A DNA stretch of 64,000 nt from Harmothoe impar (GCA_947462335.1 OX381715.1:39718650-39782649); one strand, 5' to 3'; positions 1 through 11,311 are shown, numbered from the stretch's first letter. Notes: a model not told the origin generated them from the sequence alone. A program made the numbers and translations.

Positions 1-66
1 TATTGAAAAAAAAGTTATTTTTGTACATACTACTTTTTTTGGAGTGAGCCCTGTCGGCCACCTTAG
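1..66. mobile_element. Right end of a GTGGCCGACAAGG-family element, cut by the window edge
   Basis: The T-run followed by GGAGTGAGCCCTGTCGGCCACC and ending in TTAG matches the right terminus of the whole element at 62566-63522. Only the terminus is visible, so the element's length and interior are unknown. Confidence 0.75.
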
Positions 67-1864
67 TTATTTGCCTCGGCTAAGAAATGTCGCTCCCCAT
101 CCTAGAAGCCCCCGAGCCTTCACCCAAAATCTTCTTCCACGTTAGTGCCCCGCTACACTATTTAAAAAAGGTCTGTATCCCAGAGCTGTCCTTTGTAACA
201 GGGCTGCATATGGAGTTTTGGTGATAAAGAGCTTTTGTTTTGAGGTAATACCCAGCTTACAGAAACAGCTTACAAAACATTTTTTTGCCATAATTAGGAG
301 GCATAGAACAACTTTGTAGGCCTATAACATTCTATAACTTTCTTTTTTGTTTCCTGGAATACATCTTTAACAGGTGAATTTATTATAGTTATACTTTATA
401 CCTTTCTGAAATAACAGTCTGCATCCCATATAACTGACCAGTATTGGCGCGGGTGTGTGTCGGATCCTGATCGCGGGGTGTCTGGCCTGCATAGATCCTC
501 CATTATTGACCGTCCTACACAATGTCCACTGAGCTTCCCGGAACTAGGACCGACACTCCTGGAACTCCATAAATGAAAAAGGCCACGAACTGTGAAAATA
601 TAACTCAATGCAAATGTGTAAGGTACAAAGGGATAAAGACTCGTATTGCACCAAATGGGGTGTCTTAGTATTGGGACAGGTGTATATTCAAGATCATTTC
701 AAACGAGAATTCTTTGCAACTAGTTCTCAGTACTCCTAATGAATCTGAATTCTCGTTTTTACAAATCATATGAAATTGCATAAATATCCTGGCGGCCTAT
801 GTAAGAAGACCCTTTTGCAAACCCAGCTGGAACTCATAACTATCTATACGTGTATGTACACCATCATTCGTTTGTAAAAAGATCTCTTTTAATCAGCCAT
901 TTTTCTCACCGTTTTGAACTTCCTATAAAATAGGGGAAATAGAAAAGAATAGTGGCGGATATTCTCCCTAAAATGAGATCTTCATGAAGCTCTTATGGCA
1001 CTTTTGAATCCAACAGGGTTTATCCATTCACAAGATAGATTTAGGGTTGTGCCCCAGTTTGATAACCTCGAGGCGGCGTTATGATTGATGTGAACAGTTT
1101 ACAATTGGAAGCTCTGATCCCATTTCGTTGGAGGGCAAGGCTTTTACAAATTGCATTTCAAGTGTGGGGATCTCATGAGCGAATATGTAAAACTGTCCCT
1201 TTGAGCTGACCTACTTCAATTACATTAAGAAGGGAAAACATGATAATAGCACTTTGAATCCTAGTTCCTCCACATAGATAAAGTGAATTATCCGTGCAGC
1301 CACTTGGAAAATGAGCATTTTGTCCTTGAGGTTTGAGTTTAGTATTTTCTATCATGCTCATCTACAATGCAAGTTCATTGAGAAATTGTTTATCATAGTC
1401 TACATGTATTGTATGCTACATTATATTTTGAAATGAAGAGCAGAGGAAAAAATTAAGTCAGGAAAACATCATCGGAATAAAAGAATTTAAAATGGCCTCT
1501 GCAGAACCCAGATAGTGGGGTATTATAGACGTGTCATTTCCATCTCATAAATATATAGGAGAACCGCCCAGAGACCCACAACATGGAGGCTTAGACAGGT
1601 ATTCTGATGCTTAGACACACAGCAAAAAAACTCTGTAGTATTAAAACTGCATCAACTAGCTGAATATAATAGTTTATTTTTAAATGGTTTGAGGAAATAT
1701 CAAGTCAAATAGACTACAACACTGAGCCTCGTATTTCCTCAAAGGTGAATAACCAGCCCCCGTATTCCCTCAAACCTCCGTATTTCACGAAAACTTCACT
1801 TCCGGTCGTGCATAAGGATTTCTGAGGTCAAGAGGGTCAAAGTCGTCAACTGGGGATGAAATAA
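67..1864. other. Unassigned sequence, no gene or repeat seen
   Basis: AT-leaning sequence with only short chance ORFs (up to 70 codons, on the minus strand). No terminal repeats, tandem array or RNA gene was recognised. Confidence 0.5.
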
Positions 1865-1946
1865 GGAACATCGGCCGAAATGGCCGAGTGGTTAGCATGC
1901 TCGCTTTTGGCGCGGCGGGCCCGGGTTCGATTCCCGGCCACGTTCC
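1865..1946 (+). tRNA. tRNA-like locus, probably a tRNA pseudogene or tRNA-derived repeat
   Basis: An internal Pol III promoter is visible: A-box-like TGGCCGAGTGG (1881-1891) and B box GGTTCGATTCC (1924-1934). The T arm CCGGG-TTCGATT-CCCGG is perfect, and a TTTT stop follows at 1947-1950. The ends GGAAC and GTTCC can pair. The 5' side carries about nine extra bases that look like a small duplication of ATCGGCCGA, and the anticodon stem has a mismatch. If the loop is TTTTGGC, the anticodon reads TTG (Gln-like), but the isotype is uncertain. The extra bases and weak stem favour a pseudogene or tRNA-derived repeat over a working tRNA. Confidence 0.6.
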
Positions 1947-1950
1947 TTTT

Positions 1951-2347
1951 AAGACGTTCTTTTTATTTTTTTCATTGACTCAGTTTGGGGGTTGAAATAC
2001 CATATTTTTGCTTGAAACCGAGCCTAAGCTCTACAAAACATCCCATATTTACACGTACAATAGCTGAATTAGGCCTTAGCGCCCCAGATAATTTGGTTGA
2101 GCCTCTCTAAGTTGATAGATCGGCGAAAAATTGAGACGATAAGATTAGAATGTGGCCGCCCGGCTAGCGCTTGACAGTGGCAGGCCGGGAGAGTGGGGCA
2201 GTAATTTTTCGGGCGACGATATATTTTTCGGCGATTTAGGGCTATTTATACATTCATCATCTCCTTTTTAAAAGAATTAACAAGTTGAAATGGAAAAGCA
2301 GGCCTAATTTGTACAAATAAAGACGATATAGGCAATCGAAGGGGGGG
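1951..2347. other. Unassigned spacer
   Basis: No ORF or repeat recognised; it ends in a run of seven G that abuts the next element. Confidence 0.5.
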
Positions 2348-2557
2348 CACTGCATGAATGTTGGCATTTAATCAAAGATTGGACTGCTTAAAGTCACACC
2401 TTGAGCATCTTTAATTCTAGTAGATGTCACTTAAACCTGCTTGAATGTCATCATGACTTTTCCGAGACATTTTCATGCAACTTACTGAACTTAAAGCTAC
2501 TCAAAAAGTGACTTTAAGCAATAAAAACGTTGCTTAAATGCCAATGTTCATGCAGTG
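2348..2557. mobile_element. 210-bp MITE with CACTGCATG termini
   Basis: The left end CACTGCATGAATGTTGGCAT is mirrored by the right end, whose last bases read ATGCCAATGTTCATGCAGTG. GGG flanks both sides, compatible with a 3-bp target duplication, although the left flank is a G-run. The interior carries CTTAAAGT and TTTAAGC motifs also seen in the arms of the 17120-18777 element. Too short to code, so non-autonomous. CACT-type ends with 3-bp duplications suggest a CACTA/EnSpm-like mobiliser; this is inference. Confidence 0.75.
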
Positions 2558-2704
2558 GGGGGCACTATTTTTTGGCGCAGGCGCACAGACCGGAAGTGAG
2601 TGTTGAGCAAGGTGTCATGGCGGCATTCGGACGAGAGGGTGACGATCCAGGTTAATAAATTGTCTCTTTCTCCTTTAATATGTGACAAATACATTTAAAA
2701 ATAA

Positions 2705-2872
2705 ATACAGGATTTGTTTAAGTTGTGTATTTGCCCGACAGATTGCCCTCGAAAGGGCCCGTATTCCGTTGAAACCCTTCATAAGACATCTCTTATGAAG
2801 GGTTTCAACGGAATACGGGCCCTTTCGAGGGCAATCTGTCGGGCAAATACACAACTTAAACAAATCCTGTAT
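2705..2872. repeat. Perfect 82-bp-arm inverted repeat with a 4-nt loop
   Basis: The left arm 2705-2786 is the exact reverse complement of 2791-2872, separated only by CATC. No mismatch was found in any of the 82 pairs. Symmetry breaks at 2704/2873. The same chance peptide therefore reads on both strands. No family relation to the other elements here was recognised. Confidence 0.95.
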
Positions 2873-3237
2873 ACATATCTATACCCTACACCGGGTTTAC
2901 CCCAATGCGCATCTAAACAACGCATCTAAGGGAAGCACAGTACTTTAACTTTGCAAATGTGGTCCTTCTGCATACCAGGCTTGTACCACTGTTTATAGGC
3001 AGGGCAAACACTTTATATGAATCATTTTGGAGTAACTTGCTAGACTTTCATCGAGCAAGACTTTTTGGCTTCAATAGAAAACGCTCAATAGATTTGTTCA
3101 TTAGCAAGATTCAAAAAACAAAGAGAGGGAGAAAGGAACAGGGTTTGAATTCTCCTGTTGAGCGGATAGGAAACATCTCAACACAATAAACTACAAATGA
3201 TACTTAAAGTGTACTGATACAATCCCTTTCCACACAT
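2873..3237. other. Unassigned spacer
   Basis: A 76-codon plus-strand ORF (2959-3189) lacks any recognisable domain and is treated as chance. Confidence 0.4.
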
Positions 3238-4204
3238 CACAGAGAGAAAAGTGAGAGTCAGCTGGACTCACATGCCACAGTCAGGCATATGTCTCCAAAA
3301 GCACTCTCATATGAAAGTCAGGCTGACTTTGACTGTAGAGAAAGTCCAGCACTGCCTGACTTTCATGACAATGAGAGTCTGGCAGTGCTGGACTCTCTCT
3401 ACAGTCAAAGTCTGGCAATGCTGGACCCTTGTCTACGAGAGTTCAACACCGCCTGACTTTCACACTCAAGGGTAGTCTGGCAATGCTGGACTGTACCTAG
3501 AGTGAGAGTACAGCTATGCCAGACTCTGGTTATCGAGAGTCCAGCCAAGTTGGACTCACATATGGATGTGAGTCTTGTAATGCTGGACTTTGGCCTCAAT
3601 GAAAGTCAGGCATAGGCTGACTGTCTCCTGTACAGTAAGACTAGTTTTTTTTTAAATGGGGGATAATGTTTTAAAATGAATATATGGCCTCCTCAACACT
3701 TGTAAAGAAATCCCATACAAAATAATAGTATTGTCCTGAGCAGGCAAGGGTCTACTATCACAGAACACCAGTCATATAGGTATGTAATGACATAGAGATA
3801 CATGCATGTACCAACATAATTATGTCAGAGGTGATCCCAGAATATTAATGACATTGTATGTTTTCCAAATCCACAAGAATGGTGTCATATCCTACCATTA
3901 AGTTCAATGCTGTATTGTGTCCCCACCTGGTAGCAAACAAAGAAGGCTCAGGCTAACTGACCCACATCTCAAAGTCAGACATTGCCTGACTGTGAAAAGA
4001 AAGTGGGGCTGACTCTGGTATGAAGAATTGTCTTGCCTGACTGTCATTCAAGGATCAGGCTGGCTCTCAAAAGGGAGTAACCTAATGGGACTATCAGAGG
4101 AGGCTAAGATTAATGGAGGTGAAAGTCTAGCAGACTATCTCACCTGAGTCAGGCAGTGCCTGACCCTGGGGAGAGTCCAGCTGACACTCACATTTTTCTC
4201 TGTG
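3238..4204. mobile_element. Fold-back element with GAGAGTCCAGC / GCTGGACTC repeat arms
   Basis: The ends are inverted: CACAGAGAGAAAAGTGAGAG at the left, and at the right a run of GAGAGTCCAGCTGACACTCA closing in TTTTTCTCTGTG. The left arm (about 3250-3630) and right arm (about 3950-4200) consist of short degenerate units around AGTCAGGC and GTCTGGCAATGCTGGAC, many themselves palindromic. The middle (about 3640-3940) is unrelated AT-rich sequence. No coding capacity. Confidence 0.75.
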
Positions 4205-4485
4205 AAGATGGAATTGAGTTCTTTATATCAATCCAGAATGTTGACCACATTCACATTTCCCTTCCAATGTGTTACATTTCTTCTCTTCCTCAGGTTTAAC
4301 ATTATTGTTCAACGCATGGTTAATAAGAGGAATCTAATCGTGGGCGACTTTATTCCACCCATTGATCAATGAGGGGTTACATAGATGAGAGAGGGAATCG
4401 AGGGTTGTGCATAAGGGAAAGTATCACCTAAGATTGTTTCACTAACATCATTGTGCGGCAAATCTAGGTTGCAGTCGTATTACAC

Positions 4486-4915
4486 CCTGTTTGTAAAAGT
4501 GCTATACCAAACGGATGGACTTCCCATGAGTTATTCTGCTGTTTATCAGGGTCTGAAGTTGTGATGCCCCTTGCAATGTAACAGGTTGATTGCCATTTTG
4601 GTAGGTGTACCGTTCATTGTAGGTAAACCGTAGAATCTGCCGTAAATCTACAGTAGATTCTATTGTAAATCCATTCTACAGTAGTACTGTGTATACATAC
4701 ACTTACTATTTACAGTCTGTTTGTACCATTGTAACACCGTACTACTGGATACCCCATCATATCAGTTATGCTGTCTGTCTGTCCTGTCTAGCGGCTGTCT
4801 GCAGTTATGATGCAGGTGTGACGCGCCCTGTTTGTACCATTCTCACCCCGTAATACTGAATATCTCATTAGTTCTGCCGTCTGTCGGGGTCTAGAGGTGT
4901 CTGAAGGTGTCTGCC
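4486..4915. repeat. Three degenerate tandem units starting CCTGTTTGTA
   Basis: Units near 4486, 4716 and 4838 share CTGTTTGTAccat, an ACCCCGTA-like block and a CTGTCNGTC...GTCTAG block in the same order. The first is the most diverged. This is probably an old local tandem duplication with no coding sense. Confidence 0.5.
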
Positions 4916-5099
4916 TCACAATGTCACAGATGATGAAGTAGACAGTGCAGTCACACCCACCTGTCACTCAGACCGGACACCTGGGGCCACGCTAAACCCT
5001 CTATGGGCTGCATAGTTTTTAAATGTGCTATGGTTCAGGGTTGTCATGTGGTATGAATGCACCAGCCATAGCAAGTCCACCATTCAGAGTGTATCCTTT

Positions 5100-5205
5100 C
5101 TTCAGGGTGAGCATGATGTTTTAATGCAGCACTGGAGAGATGCTTGCCAGGGATGCATTGATCCATCATGACTACGACGCCGTAATGAAGCTCTAAAAGG
5201 GTTTT
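5100..5205. mobile_element. Truncated, diverged piggyBac-like MITE fragment
   Basis: It contains the family blocks GCATGATG, AATGCAGCACTGG, TGCATTGATCCATCATG and an end resembling CTAAAAGGGTT. It is much decayed; another scrap may lie at 5283-5320. Confidence 0.4.
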
Positions 5206-5320
5206 CAGCGGGGGATTGTTGTAGCTGGTTTGATGCTTGAATCTCAAGGTGGCTTGTGTTTCATGAGTTCACTGACTTACTGGCACTGCATCGATGCATC
5301 ATGCAAACCCTCTTAGTGAA

Positions 5321-6537
5321 TGAAACCCCATTGGCCGCATCATGAAGAGACAGCGCATGTAAAACGCATATAAATACAGATAGAAAATTACGGAAATGTG
5401 TATAGGCCTGCCAGATGCATTGCTGCATAACTGCATTGAGAATAAAATTTAACAAATATCAATAGATGCTATAAGGCTACATTCCACTGTAGTCGGATTG
5501 ATGATGGATTACTTCCAAGCAATGGATTTGTAACAGATTCACACAGAATACACCCTGTGCAGATTTTCTCAGATCTTGCAGTTTGTATCAGTGTCATAAA
5601 CCTATACAAGTGTTTCAGCCCTTGGAGCTCGCATTGGAACTTGTATAAACTTTCTACCACTGTGAATGACTAACTACGTCAATGACATCAGATGACGCTA
5701 TATTCCCCGAAGACTGGCCTGGCTCTTCTCATAAGGAATCAGGCACTGGAATCAATCGATGTTCACTGGGTTACCACTGACCCTGAATGCTGAAATATAC
5801 GGCAGAGCTGTATGAAGATGACAGCAGGGTGTGGCTGGAATGTGGTGAGAGTGTTCTCTGAGTTGATGTGCTTATCATCCTGTCTTCCTACTTCTTTGCT
5901 GAATCATAAAATGTCCAAGGAAAAGGATTAAAACTGGTTAAATGGTGAGAGTGTGGTTTAACCTATTCATGGTGCACAACCCAGCTCACAGGTTCTAGCT
6001 GAGATTTGGCCAAAAGTAGTTTCCAGCAGGTCTAGGAAAATGTGTTTTAATATACGTAACCCTTCCAAGTCCTAAAACGGTCAACTTCCTTATCCAATCT
6101 TCAGGCGGAATCTAATAGCTATCCTATTTTAGGGCGGTCAGTGTCTATTTCATAGACCCGAAATGGCTTCAGGACTTGCTTATTGAAAGTCTTTGCCCTA
6201 ATTTGAATACAAGGGTATTTCATGTGAATATTGACACTTTGTTAATGGATATTTGGTCAGGTTTAACCACATAGATGTGTAGCATAGAGGTACTTTTATC
6301 CGTATCAGATGAAGCTGACCTATCCCAGACCCGTCAATAACTAGGCTGAAAGAGTCCAGCAGTGACTGCCTGGATAGTTTTATCACCATTTTCCATCAAC
6401 AGGAATACATCAATCTAAAATAGGAAACAGCATTTTTTGTATTTTATATGGTGATGTACATAATTTAGTTCAATACGCAAAGATAAAATATCTTTGTGAA
6501 CAGGAAATTGCTATATAAGGCTTGGGGTTGTGCCTCG
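5321..6537. other. Unassigned sequence
   Basis: No ORF above 64 codons, no tandem or inverted repeat recognised. Confidence 0.5.
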
Positions 6538-7413
6538 TATTGTCCACAGGCTACAAAGTGGCCACATCACATTATGTCCACAGCTTTCAATAACAAGGTG
6601 TCCACAAGATGCAGTTTGTCCACCTCCTTCTATCACAAAGTGTCAATGATATACAATTTGTCTGCACTCAACGTCACAGAATGTCCACAAAATACAATTT
6701 GTCCCCAGCCAACCATTACAAAGTGTCCACAAACATAGTTTGTTCACACCCAACTAGCAGAAAGTGTCTGCAAAAGTCAATTTGTCCACAAATAAATATC
6801 ACAATGTATCCACACAAAACACTTAGTCCACAGTCTGAGTCTGCTATTAAAGATTGTCCACAGTGCACACTTTGTCCACACAAAAGCATCACAAATTGTC
6901 CACACTGCACACTTGATCCACAAAAACTCTGTCACAAAATGTCTATTAGTAGGCCACACAAAACTAGCACAAGAAAATCAGTTGAAATGACTGTGCTTGT
7001 GCTGTTCAAATTTTGTTAAAAGCCAAGAGAATGTTTTTCCATCCTCATCTCACACCCATCAACGCATTAAAAAAATTGATCCTAGGGCTAGATGAGTAAG
7101 ACTAAGGTGAAGAGGAGGAGGGGGAACATCCCAGGAAACTGGGGTGAGGAAGGGTGAGACTAGTGCGAGCATTGCCCATAGAGCAAGGTAGGGTGAGCCC
7201 TGTGTGAAGAAGCTCACCCTATGTGTTAGACTGGGCAAGCCTTGTGCCTATAGCCTCCTCTGCCCAAACCCACACTGAGGGTGACACTCTGGTCTGTGTG
7301 CTGGCACACCACCTTAGCCAAGGTCCCCCAAGGATGCACACCAGTATTTAGTAGGTTGTGTATTGCCATGGTGGATAAATAGAGGTTCCTTTATATATGG
7401 CCACCCAACACAG

Positions 7414-7482
7414 ATCCGATAGTATAGTGGTCATCACTGGTGCTTTGTATGTGAAAGGTCCAGGGTTCAAGACTCGGACATG
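7414..7482 (+). tRNA. tRNA-derived (SINE-like) unit, copy 1
   Basis: A-box-like TAGTATAGTGG (7420-7430) and B-box-like GGTTCAAGACT (7464-7474) are spaced as in a tRNA. The TAGTGGTCATCAC and AAAGGTCC blocks resemble eukaryotic tRNA-Val, while the loop TTTGTAT would read TGT. The anticodon stem does not pair, so it is not a functional tRNA. A shared tail, CATGTCAACCTYCCCACCAT then T-rich, follows. Confidence 0.55.
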
Positions 7483-7823
7483 TCAACCTCCCCACCATTT
7501 TTTCTTATTTTTACTAATGTAACTTTACCATTGTCCACAAAATACATCTCACTGGTCTATTGTTCTTAAAACAAGGGGCAACTGAGAGAACTCACATCAT
7601 AGCTGCATAAGGGCTTTCCTTATGCTACTGCAAGCCCCTGTTGCAACTCTTCCACAGTGACACACAGTCCCAGCCATCAAGCCTAGATTTGGGCAACATG
7701 GCAGAGAGTTGGATAGGGCTAGCACAAGATTCAGGATTGTGTGAGGACAATGCTAGGAACAAAAGGTTAAAACATTCCAATGTACAATACATATAGGTTC
7801 CTTAGATATGCCAACCTTGTACC

Positions 7824-7890
7824 CACATGGTAGTCTAGTGGTCATCACAGTCACCTTGTATCCCAAAGGTCCAGGGTTCGTGACTCAGCC
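7824..7890 (+). tRNA. tRNA-derived (SINE-like) unit, copy 2
   Basis: A box TAGTCTAGTGG (7831-7841), B box GGTTCGTGACT (7875-7885) and the same AAAGGTCCAGGG block and CATGTCAACC tail as copy 1. It lies tail-to-tail with copy 3, making a local palindrome around the CCCACCATTTT / AAAATGGTGGG tails near 7900-7955. Confidence 0.55.
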
Positions 7891-7961
7891 ATGTCAACCT
7901 TCCCACCATTTTATCTTCAATTTTCTATTTTTATGAAGAAAAAATGGTGGGTAGGCTGACA

Positions 7962-8032
7962 TGACCGAGTCAAGAACCCTGGACCTTTGGGGTACAAGGC
8001 GACGGTGCTGACCACTATACTACAGTCGGGAT
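7962..8032 (-). tRNA. tRNA-derived (SINE-like) unit, copy 3, reverse strand
   Basis: On the minus strand it reads CCCGACTGTAGTATAGTGG (A box over 8012-8022), a CTTGTAC loop, then GGTTCTTGACT as B box (7969-7979). It is roughly the mirror of copy 1 about the fold-back axis; copy 2 is the extra one. Confidence 0.55.
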
Positions 8033-8847
8033 GTGAGGTGTTGACATATACGTAACTGATACATACTGCACATTGGACAACCCCACACCTTGTGCAAGCC
8101 CTCACCCATCTCTCACCCAAGTTCCCCCACCACCAGCTAGCCACTGGGTGGGATTGGGTGGGCATGTGGAAGGGCTAGGGCACCTCACCCAAAGCTCACA
8201 CTACCTCACCCCTTGAACTAGGCACAAAAGTAGTTCGCCCTAGCTGGCACTAGCATGCTCTAGCCTCACCCCAGTTTCCTGGGATACAAAAGGAGGTACA
8301 ATGTATGACAACATGGTGTCACAGTACATTTGTTATGAAAAGATTGTATTTTGTTGACACTTTGTGATGATTCTGTGTGGACAAAGTGCTTTCAATGGAG
8401 AGCATGATTGTGATGGACAAAGTGTGATTTGTGGACACATTTTGATGTTTTTTTATGTGGACAAAGTGTGTTTTACGCACGCTTTGTGATAGTAGCCTGC
8501 GGACAAAGTGTTATTTATGGACACTTTGTGAAGGAAGGCTGTGGATGAATTGCAATTTGGGCAAATTTGAGCAAATTTTAACTAGGGAATAATAATTGTA
8601 TAATTAATTGTATGCACTATCATTGTTACATGTGAATAAACTTGACACATTGTCGAATGATCCACGTGAGTTCAATAACGGAGAAGCTCATTGACAAAGC
8701 CAAAGCAAAAAAGAACCCCCTGCCCATCCCCAAGATGCATCCCTAAGGATTCCCGGCTTAAGATAGTCATGACATTTATATATATTCAGGTTGAAGATTA
8801 AGTAAAAGCTAGGGCCGCGTGAAAAAGGGGATAGGCCAACACAAAGG

Positions 8848-9167
8848 TATACTGAATCTGGGACCTGCTGGCAGGGCCGACAAAGAGCTTCTCTAATGAG
8901 CTCACAGCTGGATAGGATAGCCAATGTCCTTGAGAAATTAGCAGGGCAATAAAAAGTCGGGTGGGGCTGGTGCTATCTTCAATGGTATCTACTGTGAGTT
9001 GTAAACCTTGTGGTAAATGTGGTAACCAAGAGGGTGCAAAGGTTATTGATAGTGCCTGTAGATGATACTTAAATTAGGTGTTGTCTAAATTTTAATTGAT
9101 ATTATCAATGTGGACCATGATGACCTCACAGTTGGGGGCCTCGCCAGCAGGTCCCAGATTCAGTATA
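8848..9167. repeat. 320-bp inverted repeat with 25-bp perfect ends
   Basis: TATACTGAATCTGGGACCTG runs into CTGGC at 8848-8872 and is exactly mirrored at 9143-9167. The interior is about 270 bp without recognisable coding sense. It could be a small fold-back element. Confidence 0.75.
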
Positions 9168-9776
9168 GTTAATACAATCTATGCATACAGCTGGTGGTAA
9201 AAAACGGAACTAGCTAAAAGCATGATATTTACCCCACTTATATGTCTGCTATTTAAGTGCCACAACTTGGCATTCTAAGAATGCCGATCACTTTATTTCC
9301 TATTTACCATGCACACAGGCTCATACAGTGATTAGATTAGAAATCATATAGATTAAATTAGGATAATTCCATTATGTCTGTGAACCCCTATTTTCTTGAT
9401 CTCAACATGTTTCTAATGATCATATAAATGCATGCCTGCATTTTCCTTGATATATTGTTGAGGGATCTTTTTCTGTGTGGAAAAATGTAGAAAAATATGA
9501 TTTTCTCATGAGGACCTATATGAAATGCACCCAAATTAGGATATCCTCCAAAAGTCAAATACACCATGTGAATTTCCTTTTTCATTAGACAAGTATCCCT
9601 AAGGGTCATTAAAGAAAATTGTTGGTTGATCTACAATCAGTTAGACTGTGTTAAGCACCTTTAAATGTGAAATACAAAAAGAATTGAAGATTGACGTTTG
9701 AATGGTTAAGATACCTTCAAACTGTCTTCAAACTAAATTTAATCATGATATCGCCACAACCCATGCTGAGGGCCCT
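9168..9776. other. Unassigned sequence
   Basis: AT-rich, with one 73-codon chance ORF on the minus strand. Nothing recognised. Confidence 0.5.
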
Positions 9777-10029
9777 TTAACCGGCATGCCCTTTGACTGG
9801 CAGGACGTCATGTCACTAAAAGATGAGGTTTGTCATCATGATGCACCAATGCAGCCCCGGTGAGTAATTCACAGGTGCTGCATTGGTACATCATACCGAC
9901 CCTTCAGGAGTTTCTCAACCTCATAAGGTTGATATGGTGCTAAAATGCTGCCCCCCAGGGTTGAATTCACGCGTCATGATGAACAAGGGCATGATGCATT
10001 AATGCTTTATGCCACTCTTAGAGGGTTAA
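9777..10029. mobile_element. piggyBac-like MITE, copy 1
   Basis: Flanked by TTAA (9777-9780 and 10026-10029). It holds the family order: GTCACTAAAAGATGA, TCATCATGATGCACCAATGCAGC, GGTGAGTAATTCAC, GTGCTGCATTGG, a CCGACCCTTC block, ATGATGCATTAATGC, then TCTTAGAGGGTTAA. Internal blocks are inverted copies of one another, so the single strand can fold into several hairpins. The left terminus is disturbed. Confidence 0.7.
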
Positions 10030-11219
10030 CGCCTTTCTAGGGGCTTCCCAGAGTAAACATGCTCCAAATCAAGGGATTCTGGACAGCAATTCTGGAGTGA
10101 AATGGAAGCAATTAAAGTAATTGGCCATTTACATGGCGGTATTGACAAGCGCTACACACTAGGGTCACTCGACAAGTGATCTAGTCTGCGCTGACCCCCA
10201 ACCTTCCCCCTAGTCGGATCCTCCCAAGCAGAAGGAACCAACCCTCACAACACTTACACTGCAATATTGAATAGTGCTGCTGATAAATCCGTGTTAGTGT
10301 CTGCGTTCAGTGGGGGTATTGTTGGGCTGGCCTGCTGGTGTAGGGAGCAGGGGGGGTCCAGTATAGACGACCCTGACCCGATTACACTAAGGGTTGCCTG
10401 TCCCCATCCTCTGGTCAGCGACCTTTCGGCCAAACGATGAAACGTATATGCAGTGTATTTATGTTGACTGCAACATTTTACCCTCAGATCAATGCACTGC
10501 CGCACTGATCCCAAGTATCTGAGTATATCCCGAAAGTTATACGTTATATATCTGACGGTTGCATTTTATTGCCTTTAAGTCGATTAAGATGGGCACTCTA
10601 CAATAGCTGGATTGTAAACGCAGTGCCAGCCACAGCTCCTCAGATTTACAATATTCTAGTCTCACTTCAGTACACTACTGTGTTACGGCTATAGTTTTGC
10701 CTAGACACAGCCGTCCCCTCACAAATCAAAAAAAAAAGAATAGATTAACTATCTTTTTCAATATGTGATCAGCTCAGCAGAAAATATAATTTACTTAGCC
10801 ACACATTGATCAGCCCTTCTGCACATACATGTTTAGGCACCAGTACTTAGTCAATAGTCACGATCCTATTTAATCATTTTTAGCTCCCCATACACTGATA
10901 ATCTAAATGATTCGGGCCTTCGTCTTTAATGGTTATCCCAGGTTAGCCATGCTATTGACTAAGTTCTCACGTTCAAAGAATATTAGTGTAAGACTACCAT
11001 TTCATCGATGAAGGGCTGCTTCGCTACTGCTGAGAAGAGAACCAATGTAAAGCTGTATCCAATACACAGACACGCAGTACCACTAACCACCTTCACCTTT
11101 CTGTCACTGCAGGTGGTATACGGTCTTAAACATGTGGCATCAAGACAACATTCATCGAATAGAAGCACCGATGCATTGCTGATAAGAAACTCACACGCAT
11201 TGTGTAGATGAATTAATGG
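10030..11219. other. Unassigned sequence
   Basis: Only chance ORFs under 90 codons on both strands; no repeat recognised. Confidence 0.45.
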
Positions 11220-11280
11220 GGTTTTTCAGGAGCGCATCCATCTTTTAGTGTCTTCTTGATGCCATGATGCAGTACTGACA
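11220..11280 (-). mobile_element. piggyBac-like MITE fragment
   Basis: On the minus strand it reads CATCATGGCATCAAGAAGAC then CACTAAAAGATGGATGCG, matching the left part of the family in reverse. It is short and diverged. Confidence 0.35.
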
Positions 11281-11311
11281 GTATATCTAGAGAGTTTGGA
11301 GGCAAAACGAC

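Larger units (their letters stand above)
6538..8556. mobile_element. About 2-kb fold-back unit with TTTGTCCACA minisatellite arms and tRNA-derived core
   Basis: The left part (6538-6960) is a degenerate array of TTTGTCCACA and TCACAAAGTGTCCACA units. The right part (about 8313-8556) is the same array inverted (GTGGACAAAGTG, GTGGACACTTTGTGAT). Inside these, CCCAGGAAACTGGGGTGAGG at about 7130 is mirrored by CCTCACCCCAGTTTCCTGGG at about 8262, and both sides continue with GGGTGAGCC-like blocks. The axis lies near 7706. The core holds tRNA-like units. Plus-strand ORFs of 80 and 136 codons at 6496-7019 are repeat artefacts. The exact outer termini and target duplication were not identified. Confidence 0.7.

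Noticed and set aside
6609..7019. 136-codon cysteine- and proline-rich ORF
   Set aside because: It is a translation of the GTCCACA minisatellite.
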